A stretch of DNA of 64,000 bases from Cryptomeria japonica. Taxonomy: Eukaryota > Streptophyta > Pinopsida > Cupressales > Cupressaceae. Below the pieces are notes generated by a model, which made no database searches, was not told where the DNA came from, and saw only the letters and a list, made by a program, of their open reading frames with translations. The position numbers and the translations under genes are program-made. The stretch lies in contig NC_081413.1 in NCBI RefSeq assembly GCF_030272615.1, forward strand, positions 332,668,302 to 332,732,301, read 5' to 3'. Numbering within the stretch: the stretch's first letter is position 1; each line of letters opens with the position of its first letter. Shown one piece after another: positions 36,132 to 49,836 of this stretch.

Positions 36132-36217
36132 GAAAATGGGAAAGAATTACACTTTTCTATGGTTGAAGGGGACTTTAAGCAATATGAAGGAAAGTGGTAT
36201 TTGAGACCTGGTCCAAG
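36132..36217 (+). CDS. Single exon of a START/COQ10-like (polyketide-cyclase superfamily) gene
   Basis: An 86-bp block with a T-rich tract and TAG acceptor before it and AG|GTAAG donor after it. In one frame it encodes 28 residues including ELHFSMVEGDFKQYEGKW. This strongly resembles the conserved MVEGDF...FEGKW block of plant chloroplast-type START/COQ10-like lipid-binding proteins (Arabidopsis At4g01650 type, from memory). I found no neighbouring exon within several kb on either side. It may be an exon of a gene with very long repeat-filled introns, or an isolated gene fragment. Confidence 0.55.
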
Positions 36218-36860
36218 GTAAGCTCCATACTCTTTGCATGATGTTGAAGAAAATGAGAATTATCTGCTGCTTTTGAGGTTTTTGAGCATTATATGATATA
36301 TATTGGCAAAAAAGAGGGTTTAACTTTTCAATAGGAAAAAATAAATACCAGATTGATGAAGTATATTAGGCTTCATTATAGACATAATCATGTTGTTCAA
36401 TTTAAGCCAAACATCTCTATTTAGTATTGCAGATCATTGAAATAATACTTTTTCATTGTATTTTTTTGTGTTTTATTGCAAAAATATTAGAACCATTGAT
36501 GATTTTAGTATTGTAGATGTGGTGCTATGTGGCCATGACAGTAAAAATCACTTTCATTTGCAACATTATTATTTTAAATGTTAATCTGTGTGGTTCTTTG
36601 CTGGATTTAGTATTTGTAATTGTTTTGGAAGGCTTACAGCTAGATGAAGCTTATATTTTTCAGATTTTTTAATAGTTGGAATATTGAGTTGTGTGGCTTA
36701 TTTCCAGCAAGCACTTTATTATAATATCATTTTAATGCTTTCTTTGTATGCTCTCACCTTTCCCACATCAAGATCTAGGTGATATAGAGGTGTTCAGGTT
36801 TCATGCTTGTTCCTTGTGAAAGTGAAAAGTAGAAAAGATTATAGTTTGTGACATTACACA
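36218..36860. other. Possible intron sequence between the exon-like block and LTR A copy 3
   Basis: AT-rich DNA starting with a GTAAGC donor. No coding or repeat structure recognised. LTR A copy 3 begins 643 bp after the donor. Confidence 0.4.
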
Positions 36861-37664
36861 TGTTGAAAATTTTGTACACTTGTGGAAATATACAAAATTG
36901 TGGTTTCAGCCACAACACATGAGTAAAAACTCTCCTAATTAAGGGAAGACTCCCCCCATCTAATTACAACTTTGAAAATAAAATACGATGGGACAGCAAT
37001 CGTTCTTCTTCTTTCAAGAAAGACAATATCCTTTTCTCTTCATAGAAAATGATAGCGATTGAATATAAACAACAATAACCACTTTCAAATGAAATGAGAG
37101 AAAGGAAATGAAGTTTCCTGAAAGCGCAAAGACTTCCGTCACTTCCTTCGGGACGAGACGACAATATCAAGCTCAAAGACTTGATTATATGAAGTCCTAT
37201 CTACCCTTTTCTACACTAATGCTATAAAGAACGAGTTATGACAGCTCAAAGACTGAAAAACACTATTCTTTTCTACTTTAAATAATGGGAAGTAGTATAA
37301 GTGCAAAGACTTACAACTATTTCTCACAGAATCTATTCCAAAATTCTCTTAAGAACAAGTGAAAGCACAAAGACTTGCAGCTTCTCTCAACAAAATATTT
37401 AATTTAATCTATATTAAACTCAACTACTTGCAGCACAAAGATTGCAAATCAGAAGTGATTAAGCTCTTTAGGAACACTTGCAAGAAAGATAATATAGAAC
37501 ACTAACTCAAGAATGTAGCACAAAGACTCAAAGCTTGAGCAATTTCCTTCTATTCCTTTCAATTCTTGAATTTACACATGAAAGCTCCAAGACTTCTTTG
37601 CTGTAAATTTGGCAGAGTTTTTGCTTGCTTTCCAAAAGATAAATATTACAATAGACCCCTCAAG

Positions 37665-37672
37665 TATTTATA
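37665..37672 (-). promoter_or_regulatory. TATA box of LTR A copy 3
   Basis: TATAAATA on the minus strand, about 290 bp downstream of the reading frame's stop, as in copy 2. Confidence 0.6.
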
Positions 37673-37961
37673 GAAGAGGAGCCTTGAGAAAAAGGTGGGA
37701 GGAATCTAACTAACTTGAGAGATTCTCTCAACCACCAAGACTTATTCAATAACTAACTAAGATTTCATTAACTAACTATGACTTATTCCAACTACAGTCC
37801 TAATCGAACACAACTTGTAGTTGCCTTACATGTAATTACAAAAGTGCAAGTAATGTGTAACTTGCTTTTTACAAAAAATATTTTTACATGTAACTTGTCA
37901 AAACAAAATTACAACTAAAGATTACAAAAGTGGGAAAATTCAACTAAGTGTTGAAAAACAC

Positions 37962-40900
37962 TTAAGTTGCATTTTGTGAAGACACAAATATTTGAAATTT
38001 TTGAATGCTCGTTTGTAGTTCCTCGGGATTCGGTTCATTGGTGTTCTTGGCAACAACCATGGTCTTCACAATAGTGTCATGACACCAGAGGAGCGCATAA
38101 TTGTTTTTATCCAGGATAGACTAGATTTCATGCAGAAAGGCTTGGTGTTTCATCAATGTCTAAATTGAAGTGGCCGAGAATTGTTCGCTCCTCCATTCAT
38201 TATGAATCCTAATTTGTAAATCAGCACGAACTTCTTCTTCTGGAATCAGCTCTCCATCTTGACTTACTATGTTGCAAGAGGCCCTTTCACAATGTGAGAC
38301 AATATCTCGGAAATCTTCACCCCGGAATCTCTTTGCATCACCGATCTCCTCAATGAGGGATTTAAGAACAAGGGCCTTGTTTTCCAGGAGTTCTTCAAAT
38401 TCCAAGTACATGACCGTGGAAGAGATGATGGCATGCTCCAGCAAAACACTCAGCTGTTGTTGGGGCATGGTACGCTAGATTGTCAAACTTTCTTCAACAC
38501 TTTCCAAATTCTTTTTGAAAGTATTAGAAGTGTGATCCAGTTTCTCCTCAATGGTCTCTAACTTAGACATCACCTGAAAAATGTCTTTCATTACCTGTGC
38601 ACATAGATCATGAAGCTGACCAACCAAGGAATCTAGTGCTTGCACCTTCTGAGCAGCCCTTTCCACTCCACGAATTGATTCTTGGGAACCAGAAGAACCT
38701 ATGGAGTTATTCCCTTCAACAACAGGTTTTGTGATTTTACGAATGGCTGCCATAAGTTGTCAGTTTTCGTCTTCTAGCTTGTCTTTCTTTGCTAGAAGCT
38801 CATCACACCTTTGCACCAGCGAAGCAACAAAAAACTGAGCATCATGTTTAATGACCTCATGCATCTGTTTGCCCAACTCTATCCTTGTAACCTTATAATC
38901 GACAGCTGACATCTCCTCAAGTGGCTTATCTACAATAGGTTCCACAATTTCAGCTACCTTCATCTTGTTGCTATCAACAGTTACTCTGGAGATAGTCTTG
39001 GCCTTCTTAGCAACTTTGGATCTGGACTGTTTCAGTTGCTGATAGTCAAAGGCATCAGGTGAGATTTCTTGCTTCTTCCTTTTCGCAGTAAAAGAACTAA
39101 GCCATGGAGGCAAAGTCATCAATTCCCCTCCAGTAGTAGCCGTAGGCAAAGGAGAAGCAGTTTCTGTTTGAATCACCGTGGTCATCCTGGGAGGAATATC
39201 TGTTTGGACAACGACCACGGTTTGCTCAGTTACCAATGGGCATGAAAATTGCCTCATGAATTCTTCAAAACCAGAAGTGGAAGTATCAATTTCTGATAAC
39301 TGGATGCAAGTAGGAATATCCTCAGGAACTTCCAACACACTCTCTTTTTGAGGATCAGGAGATGGCTTGTATGCTGAAATGGGAATAGCATTCTGAGGAG
39401 ACTCATCCACAAGAAAATCAGGAGGAGAAAGAGGCGTCTCAATGGAAACTGGGGTAATGATCTCACGAGGCGAGTCTGAAACTGGAGACTTGGAAGTATC
39501 GTCAGATTGCTGCCCCTCTTCTGGATTATCTAGATCAATCACCTGAACATGAAATCGTGATTTTTCCTTCCCACGAACCGTCGTCTCCTCAAGAGGAAGC
39601 ACTACTGCACGACTGACTTGCAACTTGATCCTTGTGCCCGAAGATGATGCACCCTCCTCGTTGTCAACCTGAATTTCAGACTTACGTCCAAGAGGCCCCG
39701 TAGAATCATCTTCTTTTCCAACCTTGATTTTTATAAGTCTAACAGCATTATTTTTCAACCATGCATTAGTGTTAGCACTCAAGGATGGATATGCACTCTT
39801 TGTGCGACCATTGGATTAAAGGAAGTGGAGCTTCCTCAACCCTCCGTGAAATGTATTCAGGATCAAGTATGTGCCCATCATCAATCATCCCTTGTGGGAT
39901 ATCCACCAAGTTCAAATCAACAATTTGCTCAACAGTGAACCTGCAGTAATCCATCTTCAGAACTTCGGCTTCTGTGCGAAGATCTACCCAGATGTCCTAA
40001 GTGCGATACACATGCACAAAGGATTTCTTGATCTTCTCCTTCATACCCCTGTAATCAAAATCAGCTCTAGGTTTAAACCTTTTGAGCTTGATTTCTTGCA
40101 GTTCAGTCTCCATGGCCTTAGCTTTCACAGATGTGACAAGGGAATACCGACCAATTTTCAATGGGTTTGTGGTTGAGATCCCCATTCCAACCTTGTGTCT
40201 AGCAGACTGAAAAGTGTGGACAACCATGATGTGTCTTCCCAACTCCATAAGAATGATCTTATCAGTTGGGTATCTGGGAAGCATATATGGCTGACCACCA
40301 TAGCATCCAATTCTCATATAGGTGAAGGTGGGAAACTGCAGAAACAAACATCCATACTTGCACACCTTTTCCCATGCCTCATCTGATACTCTCTTGTTCC
40401 TGAGATTTCTGTCAAACTGACACATGAAATATCCGAAGAATGCATCTTGGACTCTTCTGAAATGCAGTTTGCTGGGTCTCAACAACAACTGGTCATAATA
40501 CTCCCAAACTGGTATAAGTGAGCGATCACCCTTGGTAGAAAGACCTGGAAAGTGTCTAAGTGATGCTGCTAAGTATACCAAATATGAATTCATGAAGAAG
40601 GTCATGGTGGTAGGAACTGTTGCAAGTTGTTCACACAAGGCATCGCTGATGACTTCTCCCCATTAAATGTGATGAGACTGCCTTATGAACATGATGAATT
40701 GGTACATCCATGGCTCAAAGACATTGGAATGCTCAAGGCCCATCATCCTGCTAAGAAGAGTGATGGTGTTTCCTATCTCCCATTTGAAATCGTAGCGGTA
40801 CAACTTCGCCCACCTTGAGAAGGAGGCTCGTGGCTCTTGGATCCACCTATTGATATGTCGCTTGCAATCTTTTTCCCTCTTCACATAATACTCCCCTGCA

Positions 40901-41301
40901 CTTTCTTTGGAGATTTCCATATAAACAGGTGCAGGAGGTATTCTGAAGACCTTCTCGATTGTATTTGCATCAAGACGGATTATCGCCTCACCATCATCAT
41001 TTTTGAAGACCCTTATCTCTTTGTCAAAATGATGGGCGCAGGCGAGAACAAACTCAGGTTCTAGGGCAGCCACCGGGAAAGATGATGCATGGTGGATATG
41101 GCTGTCCAACAGCTGCTGCAAGTTATTATCCCGTGGATCTTCTACCCTATTGACGAATTCTGACACATCCACGTGCCCTATTTCTGTGTCTCTAATGCGG
41201 TCCAAAGGAGAAGAAACCTGGGAAGGTGCTACCTCATTCTGATATTTGCCATATTTGTATTTCATCTTCTTTGGAGCTTGGGATGCCGACAAATCTGACA
41301 T
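37962..41301 (-). pseudogene. LTR-encoded protein of family A, copy 3 (broken)
   Basis: Homologous to copy 1 along its length. Open pieces are 41301-40663, 40638-39997, 39954-39772, 39782-38760, 38753-38475 and 38468-38160. They are separated by stops (for example TAA after HHI near 40663) and a small deletion with frame change near 39775. Upstream of the Met at 41301 this copy lacks one base relative to copy 1 (near 41368), which closes the longer reading and argues for the Met-Ser-Asp-Leu start. Confidence 0.75.
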
Positions 41302-43304
41302 TGATTGTGAACTTGGAATACTGTGATGAAGACTTAAAAGAGTTAAGGCAACATCATAGTCAGCTGCAATATCATTCTTCCTTCTCCAAATGGGAAAAAC
41401 TTCGAATCTTGAACTTCACGATTTTGTGAGAGGAAGAGGAGAAATATATGGAAATGGGAAAATTTTGACTTTGACCAATTTCGGATCTTGGGGAAATTTT
41501 CGCAAGTATACAAGTTGGGAAGAACATACATGCAATCGGAGTTTTAAAACCCGAATGCAAGTACACTTGTAAATTTGCAAATGGAGAAACGGATGGAAAA
41601 TGAGAATTTGACTTGCGGAAAATGATGGAAATGAAAAGTACGGATATGGAAAACATGAATGGATAGAAATGGGAAAATCTGGGAATGTCATTTTCATGAA
41701 AATGGGAAGAACTCTTCAACATGTAATCCGGTTTTTAAAACCCGAATTTTAAAGGGAGGGGTATTTCACACTTTTCAACTTGGAATTTTAACCAAAAATG
41801 GTTAAATTCCTTAACCTTAAGGGAAGAACAAGAATTTCCAGCGAATTTGTAATTGGGATTAAAAATTCCAAATACAAGTAAAGAGGGAAATATGGGAAGA
41901 ACAATGCAATCCAAAAATTGCATTCCAAGGGGAAGATTTCTCTCACAAAAACCGATTTTTGGGGGAAGAACAACATATTTCCAAAAATGCAACTAAAAAA
42001 ACAAGAAAATAATAAAATGAAGGAAAGAAAGGAAAGAGAACATACCTTTCTTCAAACTGAAAATGCTTCTCCAAAAATGCAATAATCTTTGGAATGAAGA
42101 AGCTAAAACAATAAATAGAGACCAACCGCAATCTCCAAACCCTTGCCATGTTTTTGGAAAAAACGCCTTATATGAAAAAACGTGGCAGCAGATTAGTGTA
42201 AAATGAAACAAATAAAGCTCCAATCTCCACGCCTAGGTAGGAGAGTTCAAATCGATTTAGGAGAATGCAGCTTGATGAAGTTTTAATCCCCCAAAATGTG
42301 GTGTTTTGGAAACACGTGGTTGCTGATTTGGAGCAAAAACCAGTAAATACAAATCCCAAATGGCGTGACAAGTGGTTCCGAATGCATAAGAATAGGGTAG
42401 AAACCAAAACGCCTCTCCTTCCTAGAAGATCTTCACAAAAATCTGCTTTGAAATCATCAAAAACCGTTTTTCCTTGTAATTCGGTTTTTTTGGACCAAAT
42501 TGCAAGTTCGATTTTGCATAAAAGAATGAAAATCGGGTTTTTGGGAGTATATAACAAGTTTTAATTTTCACTTTTTCACTTACACAGCCAAATTCGGGTT
42601 TTTTGGAGAGAAAGACAAGTTTAAAATTGCACTTTTTCACTTACTAGGTAAACTCGGGTTTTTTGGAACAAACTGCAAGTTTAAAATTGTCAAAAATGCA
42701 CTTTACGTGTAAAATCGGGTTTTTTGGAGAGAAATGCAAGTTTTACTTGTAAAAGGGAAATAAAATCCCTACAACAAGTTATACTTACTTACACACATGT
42801 AATAGGGGTTTAAAATCCCTATTACATGTAAAAACCATTAAAGTAGGGGTTTTTGGAGAGAACTACAAGTTTACTTGTAATTTAGCCAAAAAATCCCTAT
42901 TTTAATTAAACAAGCCAAAAAACAATAAAAAAAATAAAATCAACAAAGGAGAAATTTAAAGCAAATTACAAGTAACATCTTTTAATAAAAGTGCACATGT
43001 AATGAGCCAAAAATTCCCCTACAAAGACCAAAATAATGGACATCATTAAAACTTGCAGTTTGAAGAAAATTCTCCACCCGCAGTCGGGATTTTAAAACCT
43101 GAAATTGAAGGAAAGACATAGCAAACGAACCCAGAATTCGACGAAATTAGAAACGTAGTTCGAGGATGGACTGAGGATTAAGCCAGTCCAAGGATTAGTC
43201 TAAATTTTGCCCCGGGAAGCGTGCAATAGAGTAATTTTTTTCATTTTTTCACAAAATTTTTATGTAATGGTCCTTCATTTTTGGAAACAAAAATGAGGAC
43301 AACA

Positions 43305-45677
43305 ACACAATCTTTTTTAATATGCCTAAATTTTTGACTTGGAAGCATTATACCTTTCTCCATGGTTGTGAAGTGGGCGAAGGAGAACTAATATGTATCT
43401 TGAAACCATGCAACAAGGGCATTTTTTGAATTCCTAGAAGTAACTTCACTCATTTGTTTTTGTTGAAGTTCCTTCTAAAATAGATATGAACTAACCGTCT
43501 CAAAGGTCCAATAGGTTTTGCGACTCCACAAAGTTGATGAACAGAGCAACGGTATCTTCCTTATCCATTGTTTTGTTAACTGCAGCAAGCTAATCTTAAA
43601 ACATTTGAGTTTGAAAAGATCCTTTGACAAAGACCCATGCTCATGCGATTTAGTAGAAAACAATATATATTTGAAATTAGGACTTGGCCTTTTTCAAAAG
43701 TTTGATGCTTATCTTTCAAAGTACTCTGTAATGCACTTGTAGATGTAGCATTTGGAATATGAGGAATTACACTATTAGACACCAATAATAGAACTTCCCT
43801 ATGACACTTGTCAAAATTGTTAGGTTTATTGGTAGGCCTAGTTAAGTGTGTAAAAGTATTCTATCACACAACTAATACTCAATAATAGTATCTTGTGACT
43901 CCATATATTAAAATTTTGACCATTCAACTTATGAGTATCTAGGAGAATTTTTTTTTGAAATATGGCCATTGCAAACAAAAAGGCTACACAAGTTTCAAAC
44001 ACTAACTACCCCTTTCATCTGACCTATAACATTCTAACTTTGATCAAAATTGTAAATAATACATTGACCGAAAAAAATTGAATTTACACACAAATTTCAT
44101 AGACCAAAGATGTAAAATTATTTGCAAACTTATAAAGAATACAAAAAATCCTTGTTTGCATAGTCACCATGCCCTAGTTGTGACTTGGAGACTAGGATTT
44201 CTGCAATTAATAGCAACTGGAAATGCCTCTACAATTTTTGTGATTGCAACTTAATTAGTTGCATGCTCAGACTCCCATAATTGCATAATCCCTAAAAACA
44301 TGATAGTACCCATGCTTTGTTTGCTTGTGCCATAGCCACAATTGCTACATTCAAAAAATGTTCTTAGAAATGTCAACTTCCTACTAGTGTGACCTACAAC
44401 TTCTTGCCCTTGTGACTGCAAAAACTTTGTTTTTCGTTTGCTCACATGACTCCTCTAGATGCCCATAATTTGTGACCTCTACAAACTCAAGAAGTGTTGT
44501 AAGATCTTCTATGGAATCTTGCCAATTTTTTACCTTTTCCCACTAAGTAATTTTGTCAAACAGTTTGCTTGAGAATTTGGATGCAAGGTTTCAGTTTGGC
44601 AAATATTTTTCTTTTCTCATAATATATAGTGAGTGCAGAACAAATATTCTTTCCAATATTTGGAATAATTAAACAATGCTCTTAACATTTAAAATGATAA
44701 AGATATGTGACAACAAAAATAGATTGCTGACATTCCAAAGCAAATTCCAATGGCCAGAATTACATATAATAATCAGGAAGAGAAGTTGCAGCAGTCCAAA
44801 CATGTACAGAAGCAGCTATTGATGCATAAAAATTAGAAATATATGTCTGGTTCATTGAACCGTCCAAGAGAGAGTCAAGGCAACCACATTAAGAGGATTG
44901 AAACCAAAGCCAAGGCCAAGTTGCTCATGCCATAAAGCTAGGAGCACATGACATGAGAAAAGGAAGCCCATGCCTAATGAAGAAGGGACCATTGCCAAGG
45001 AAGAGGCTTGTCCCCTTGGTAGACACTCATGCCTTGGAAAGGGAAACTCCCACTAGGATGAAAGGAACTCATGCTAGGAGAGATAGAGGCTTCAGCCAGC
45101 TGCAATAAGAAGAAATCCATACCCAACAAGCACATCGACACTGACTCAACTTACCCTCAAATCCAATGCAGCTACAATGGTTCACACCAAGCTAGAACTC
45201 CAATGCCAAGGATAATGCAAATGAATAAGTGGTCATGAATCTCCAAACTCCCACCCATTGATGTGCGTTTTATGCACATGCAAGCATCAGAATAAAATAC
45301 CAAAGTACTTTACCCTCTCTTGGACAAAATCACCTTAGATGCTAAGGATAAGATCAACTAAAATGATTCCAAGGTTTCTACAGTTAGGTCTTGACAAGTG
45401 GGTAACACAGTGCTTGATGTGAATTGCTGATTTCACTTGGCGACTTACACAATTGTTCGAATCAACTTTATATATCATGAATATGGAATGGGTGTGCTGA
45501 TAACTTAGGATTAAGCAATGCAGTTCTTGACTTAATTCTAACGAGACTTTCTAAAAAAATGGCAAAAGAGAATAGGGTTCAGGAAATCTATTCTAAGCCT
45601 AGGAATGTAGGAAATGATGAACAAATTTAGTGGAATCAAATTAGGCAAGGTCTCACCATCAAGTCGAACAGATTTTG
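43305..45677. other. Unassigned DNA between LTR A copy 3 and the Ty3-type element
   Basis: About 2.4 kb, AT-rich to 44800 and more balanced after. Open frames are short and unlike known proteins. If the 36132 exon is real, this could be intron. The last five bases, TTTTG (45673-45677), are the candidate TSD of the next element. Confidence 0.4.
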
Positions 45678-46474
45678 TGTTGATTGAAAATTTTGTAAAC
45701 TTGGGGAAATATACAAAATTGTGGTTCCAACCACAGCACACGAGTAAAAACTCTCCTAATTAAGGGAAGGCTCCCCCTATCTAACTACAACTTGGAAAAT
45801 AAAATAGGATGGGACAGCAATCTTTCTTCTTTTTTCAAGAAAGACAATATCCTTTTCTCTTCATAGAAAAGGATAGCGATTGAATAACAGCAGTAACCAC
45901 TTTTAAGTGAAATAAGAGAAAGGAAATGAAGTTTCCTGAAAGCGCAAAGACTTCCGTCACTTCCTTCGGGATGGGACAGCAATATCAAGCTCAAAGACTT
46001 GACTATTGGAAGTCCTATCTACCTTTTGCTATACTAAATTTTACAACGAATAAAAGATAACAGCTCAAAGATTGGAATAATCTATTCTTTCAACACAAAG
46101 ACAAGAACTAATGCAAGCTCAAAGCCTTGCTGCTATTTCTTATCAAACAGTAATTTTTCCTCAAGAATAGACGCAAGCTCAAAGACTTGCTGTTCCTTCA
46201 AGAGAGTTTCCTATTTTAATTAATCTTCTCTACTTGCAGCTCAAAGACTTCAAATCAGATTGGACTAAGCTCCTTTAGAAATACTTTGCATAGAAGAAAT
46301 AAAAAGATTCAAACTCAAACATGTAGCTCAAAGACTCAAAACTTGAGTAATCCTTCTTTATTATTCTTCAAAACCTTCAATTCACATACATAAGCTCAAA
46401 GACTTTTTGCTGTAAATTTGCCAGAGTTTTTGCTTGCTTTCCCAAAAGATGATAATTACAATAGAGCCCTCCAG

Positions 46475-46482
46475 TATTTATA
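46475..46482 (-). promoter_or_regulatory. TATA box of the 3' LTR (A copy 4)
   Basis: TATAAATA on the minus strand, at the conserved position downstream of the reading frame. Confidence 0.55.
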
Positions 46483-46791
46483 GAAGAGGAGCCTTGAGAA
46501 AAGAGTGGGAGGATCCTAACTAACTTGAGAGATTCTCTCAACCACCAAGACTCATTCAATAACTAACTGAGACTTCATTAACTAAGTAAGAGTTACTCCA
46601 ACTAACTAAGACTTATTCCAACTACAGTCCTAATCGGACACAACTTGTAGTTGCCTTACATGTAATTACAAAAGTGCAAGTAATGTGTAACTTGCATTTT
46701 ACAAAAAATACTTTTACACGTAACTTGCCAAAACTAAATTACAACTAAATATTACAAAAGAAGGAAAATTCAACTAAGTGTTGAAGAACAC

Positions 46792-49700
46792 TTAAGTTGC
46801 ATTTTGTGAAGACACAAATCCTTGAAATTTCGGGATGCTCGCTTGTAGTTCCTCGGGATTCGGTTCATGGGTGTTCTTGGCAACAACCATAGTCTTCACA
46901 ATAGTGTCGTGATAGCGGAGGAGCGCATAATTGTTTTTATCCAGGATAGACTGGATTTTATGCAGAAAGACTTGGTGTTTCATCAATGCTTGAATCGAAG
47001 TTGCCGAGACTTGTTCGCTCCTCCATTCATTATGAATCCTCATCTGTAAATCAGCAAGAACTTCTTTTGGAATCAGCTCTCCTTTCTGACTTACTATGTT
47101 GCAAGAGGCCCTTTCACAATGTAAGACAATATCTCGGTAAACTTCACCCCGGAATCTGTTTGCATCACCGATCTCCTCAATGAGCGATTTAAGAACAAGG
47201 GTCTTGTTTTCCAGGAGTTCTTCAAATTCCAAGTACATGGCCCTGGAAGAGATGATGGCATGCACTTGTAAAATACTCAGCTGTTGTTGGGGCATGGTAC
47301 GCCAGATTGTCAAACTTTTCTCAACACTTTCCAGATTCTTTTTGAAAGTGTTAGAAGTCTGATCCAGTTTCTCCTCAATAGTCTCTAGTTTAGACATTAT
47401 TTGAAAAATGTCTTTTATTACTTGTACACATTGATCATGAAGTTGATCAACCCAGGAATCCAGTGCTTGTACCTTTTGAGCAGCCCTTTCCACTCCACGA
47501 ATCGATTCTTGGGAACCTGAAGAACCTATGGAGTTACTCCCTTCAGCAGCAGGCTTTGTGATTTTATGAATGGCTGCCATAAGTTGTCGGTTTTCCTCTT
47601 TTAGCTTGTCTTTCTTCGCTAGAAGCTCATCACACCTTTGCACCTGTGAAGCAATAGAAAATTGAGCATCACGTTTAATGACCTCATGCGTTTCCTTGCT
47701 CAACTCTATCCTCGTAACCTTATAATCTGCAGCTGACATTTCATCAAGTGGCTTATCTACAATAGGTTCGACAATTTGAGCTACTTTCATCTTGTTGCTA
47801 TCAATAGTTACCCTAGAGATAGTCTTGGCCTTCTTAGCAACTTTGGATCTAGACTGTTTGAGTTGCTGGTAATCAAAGGCATCAGGTGAGATTTCTTGCT
47901 TCTTCCTTTTCAGGATAAAAGAACTAAGCCATGGAGGTATAGTCATCAACTCTCTTCCAGTAGTAGCCGTAGGCAAAGGAGAAGCAGTTTCTTTTTGAAT
48001 TACCGTGGTCACCCTGGGAGGAATATCTGTTCGGACAGCGACCACGGTTTGCTCAGTTACCAATGGGCATGAAGATTGCCTCATGAATTCTTCAAAACCA
48101 GAAGTGGAAGTATCAATTTCTAATAACTGGATGCAAGTAGGAATATCCTTAGGAACTTTCAACACACTTTCTTGTTGATGATCAGGAGATGGCTCGTATG
48201 CTGAAATGGGAATTGCATTCCGAGGGGACTCATCTATGAGCAAATCAGGAGGAGAAAGAGGTGTCTCAATGGAAACTGGAGGAATGACCTCATGAGGCGA
48301 TTCTGAAACTAGAGACTTAGGAGCATCATCAGATTGCTGCCCCTCTTCTGGATTATCCAGATCGATCACCTGAACATGGAATCGTGATTTCTCCTTCCCA
48401 CGAACAGTCGTCTCCTCAGGAGGAAGCACTACTGCACGACGGACTCGTAACTTGATCCTTGTGCCCGAAGATGAAGCACCCTCCTTGTTGTCAATCTGAA
48501 TCTCAGATTTCCGTCCAAGAGGCCCTGAAGAATCATCTTGTTTACCAACCTTGATTTTGTGAAGTCTAACAACATTACTTTTCAGCTATGAGTTGGTGTT
48601 GGCCAAGATAGGCTCAAATCTGTCAAGGATGGATATGCAGTCCTTGTGCGACCATTGGATCAAAGGAAGTGGAGCTTCCTCAACCCTCCGTGAAGTGTAC
48701 TCAGGATCAAGTATATGCCCGTCATCAATCATCCCTTGTGGGATATTTGCGAAGTTCAAATCAACAATTTGCTCAACAATGAGCCTGTAGTAATCCATCT
48801 TGAGGACTTCGGCTTCTGTGCGGAGATCTACCCAGATGTCTTCAATGCGATGAACATGCACAAAGGATTTCTTGATTTTCCCCTTCATACCTCTATATTT
48901 AAAATGAGTTCTAGGTTTAAACCTTTTGAGCTTGATTTCGTGCAATTCAGCCTCCATGGCCTTAGCCTTTACAGATGTGACACGGGAGTATCAGCCAATT
49001 TTCAATGGGTTTGTGGTAGAGATCCCCATTCCAACCTTGTGTCTAGCAGACTGAAAAGTGTGAACAGCCATGATCTGTCTTCCCAACTCCATAAGAATTA
49101 TCTTATCGGTTGGGTATCTCGGAAGCATGTATGGCTGACCATCATAGCATCCTATCCTCATATAGGTGAAGGTGGGAAATTGCACAAACAAACACCCATA
49201 CTCAGACACCTTGACCCATGCCTCATCTGATACTCTCTTGTTCCTAAGATTTCTGTTAAACTGAGACATGAAATATCCGAAGAATGCATCTTGGACCCTT
49301 CTAAAATGCAGTCTGCTGGGTCTCAATGGCAATTGGTCATAATATTCCAAAACTAGTATAAGCGAGCGATCACCCTTGGTAGAAAGACGTGGAAAGTGTC
49401 TAAGTAATGCTGCTAAATATACCAAATAAGAATTGATGAAGGTCATGGTGGTAGGAACTGCTGCAAGTTGTTCGCAGAAGGCATCGCTGATGATTTCCCC
49501 CCATGAAATGTGATGTGACTACCGTATGAACCTAAGGAACTAATACATCCATGGCTCAAAGACATTGGAATGTTCAAGGCCCATCATCCTGCTGAGAAGA
49601 GTGATGGTGTCTCCTATCTTGCATTTGAAATCACAACGGTATAGCTTTGCCCACCTTGAGAAGGAATGTCGTGGCTCTTGGATCCACCTATTGATATGCT

Positions 49701-49805
49701 GCTTGCAATCTTTTTCCCTCTTCACGTAATATTCCGCTGCACTTTCTTTGGTGATTTCCATATAAATAGGTGCAGGAGGTATTCTGAAGACGTTCTCGAT
49801 TGTAT
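46792..49805 (-). pseudogene. LTR-encoded protein of family A, copy 4 (N-terminus deleted)
   Basis: It starts inside the homology at residue 115 of copy 1 (TIENVFRIPPAP), joined in frame to RT. Stops lie at 49540, just left of that, at 48991 and at 48586 (TAG where the others have Trp). From 48585 to 46792 the frame is open and gives an intact linker plus coiled-coil half of more than 550 codons. Confidence 0.75.
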
Positions 49806-49836
49806 AAATAGATCTTATGTTGATCAACACTTTATA

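Larger units (their letters stand above)
36861..43304 (-). mobile_element. Solo giant LTR A copy 3 (6,444 bp)
   Basis: The left end is TGTTGAAAAT at 36861 (4 bp shorter than other copies) and the right end ...GAGGACAACA at 43304. A perfect TSD ACACA flanks it (36856-36860 and 43305-43309). Internal order matches copies 1 and 2. The TATA box lies at 37665-37672 on the minus strand. Confidence 0.9.

Noticed and set aside
43305..45677. Degraded coding region
   Set aside because: Open frames are under 75 codons and unlike known families. No splice-bounded conserved block was found.
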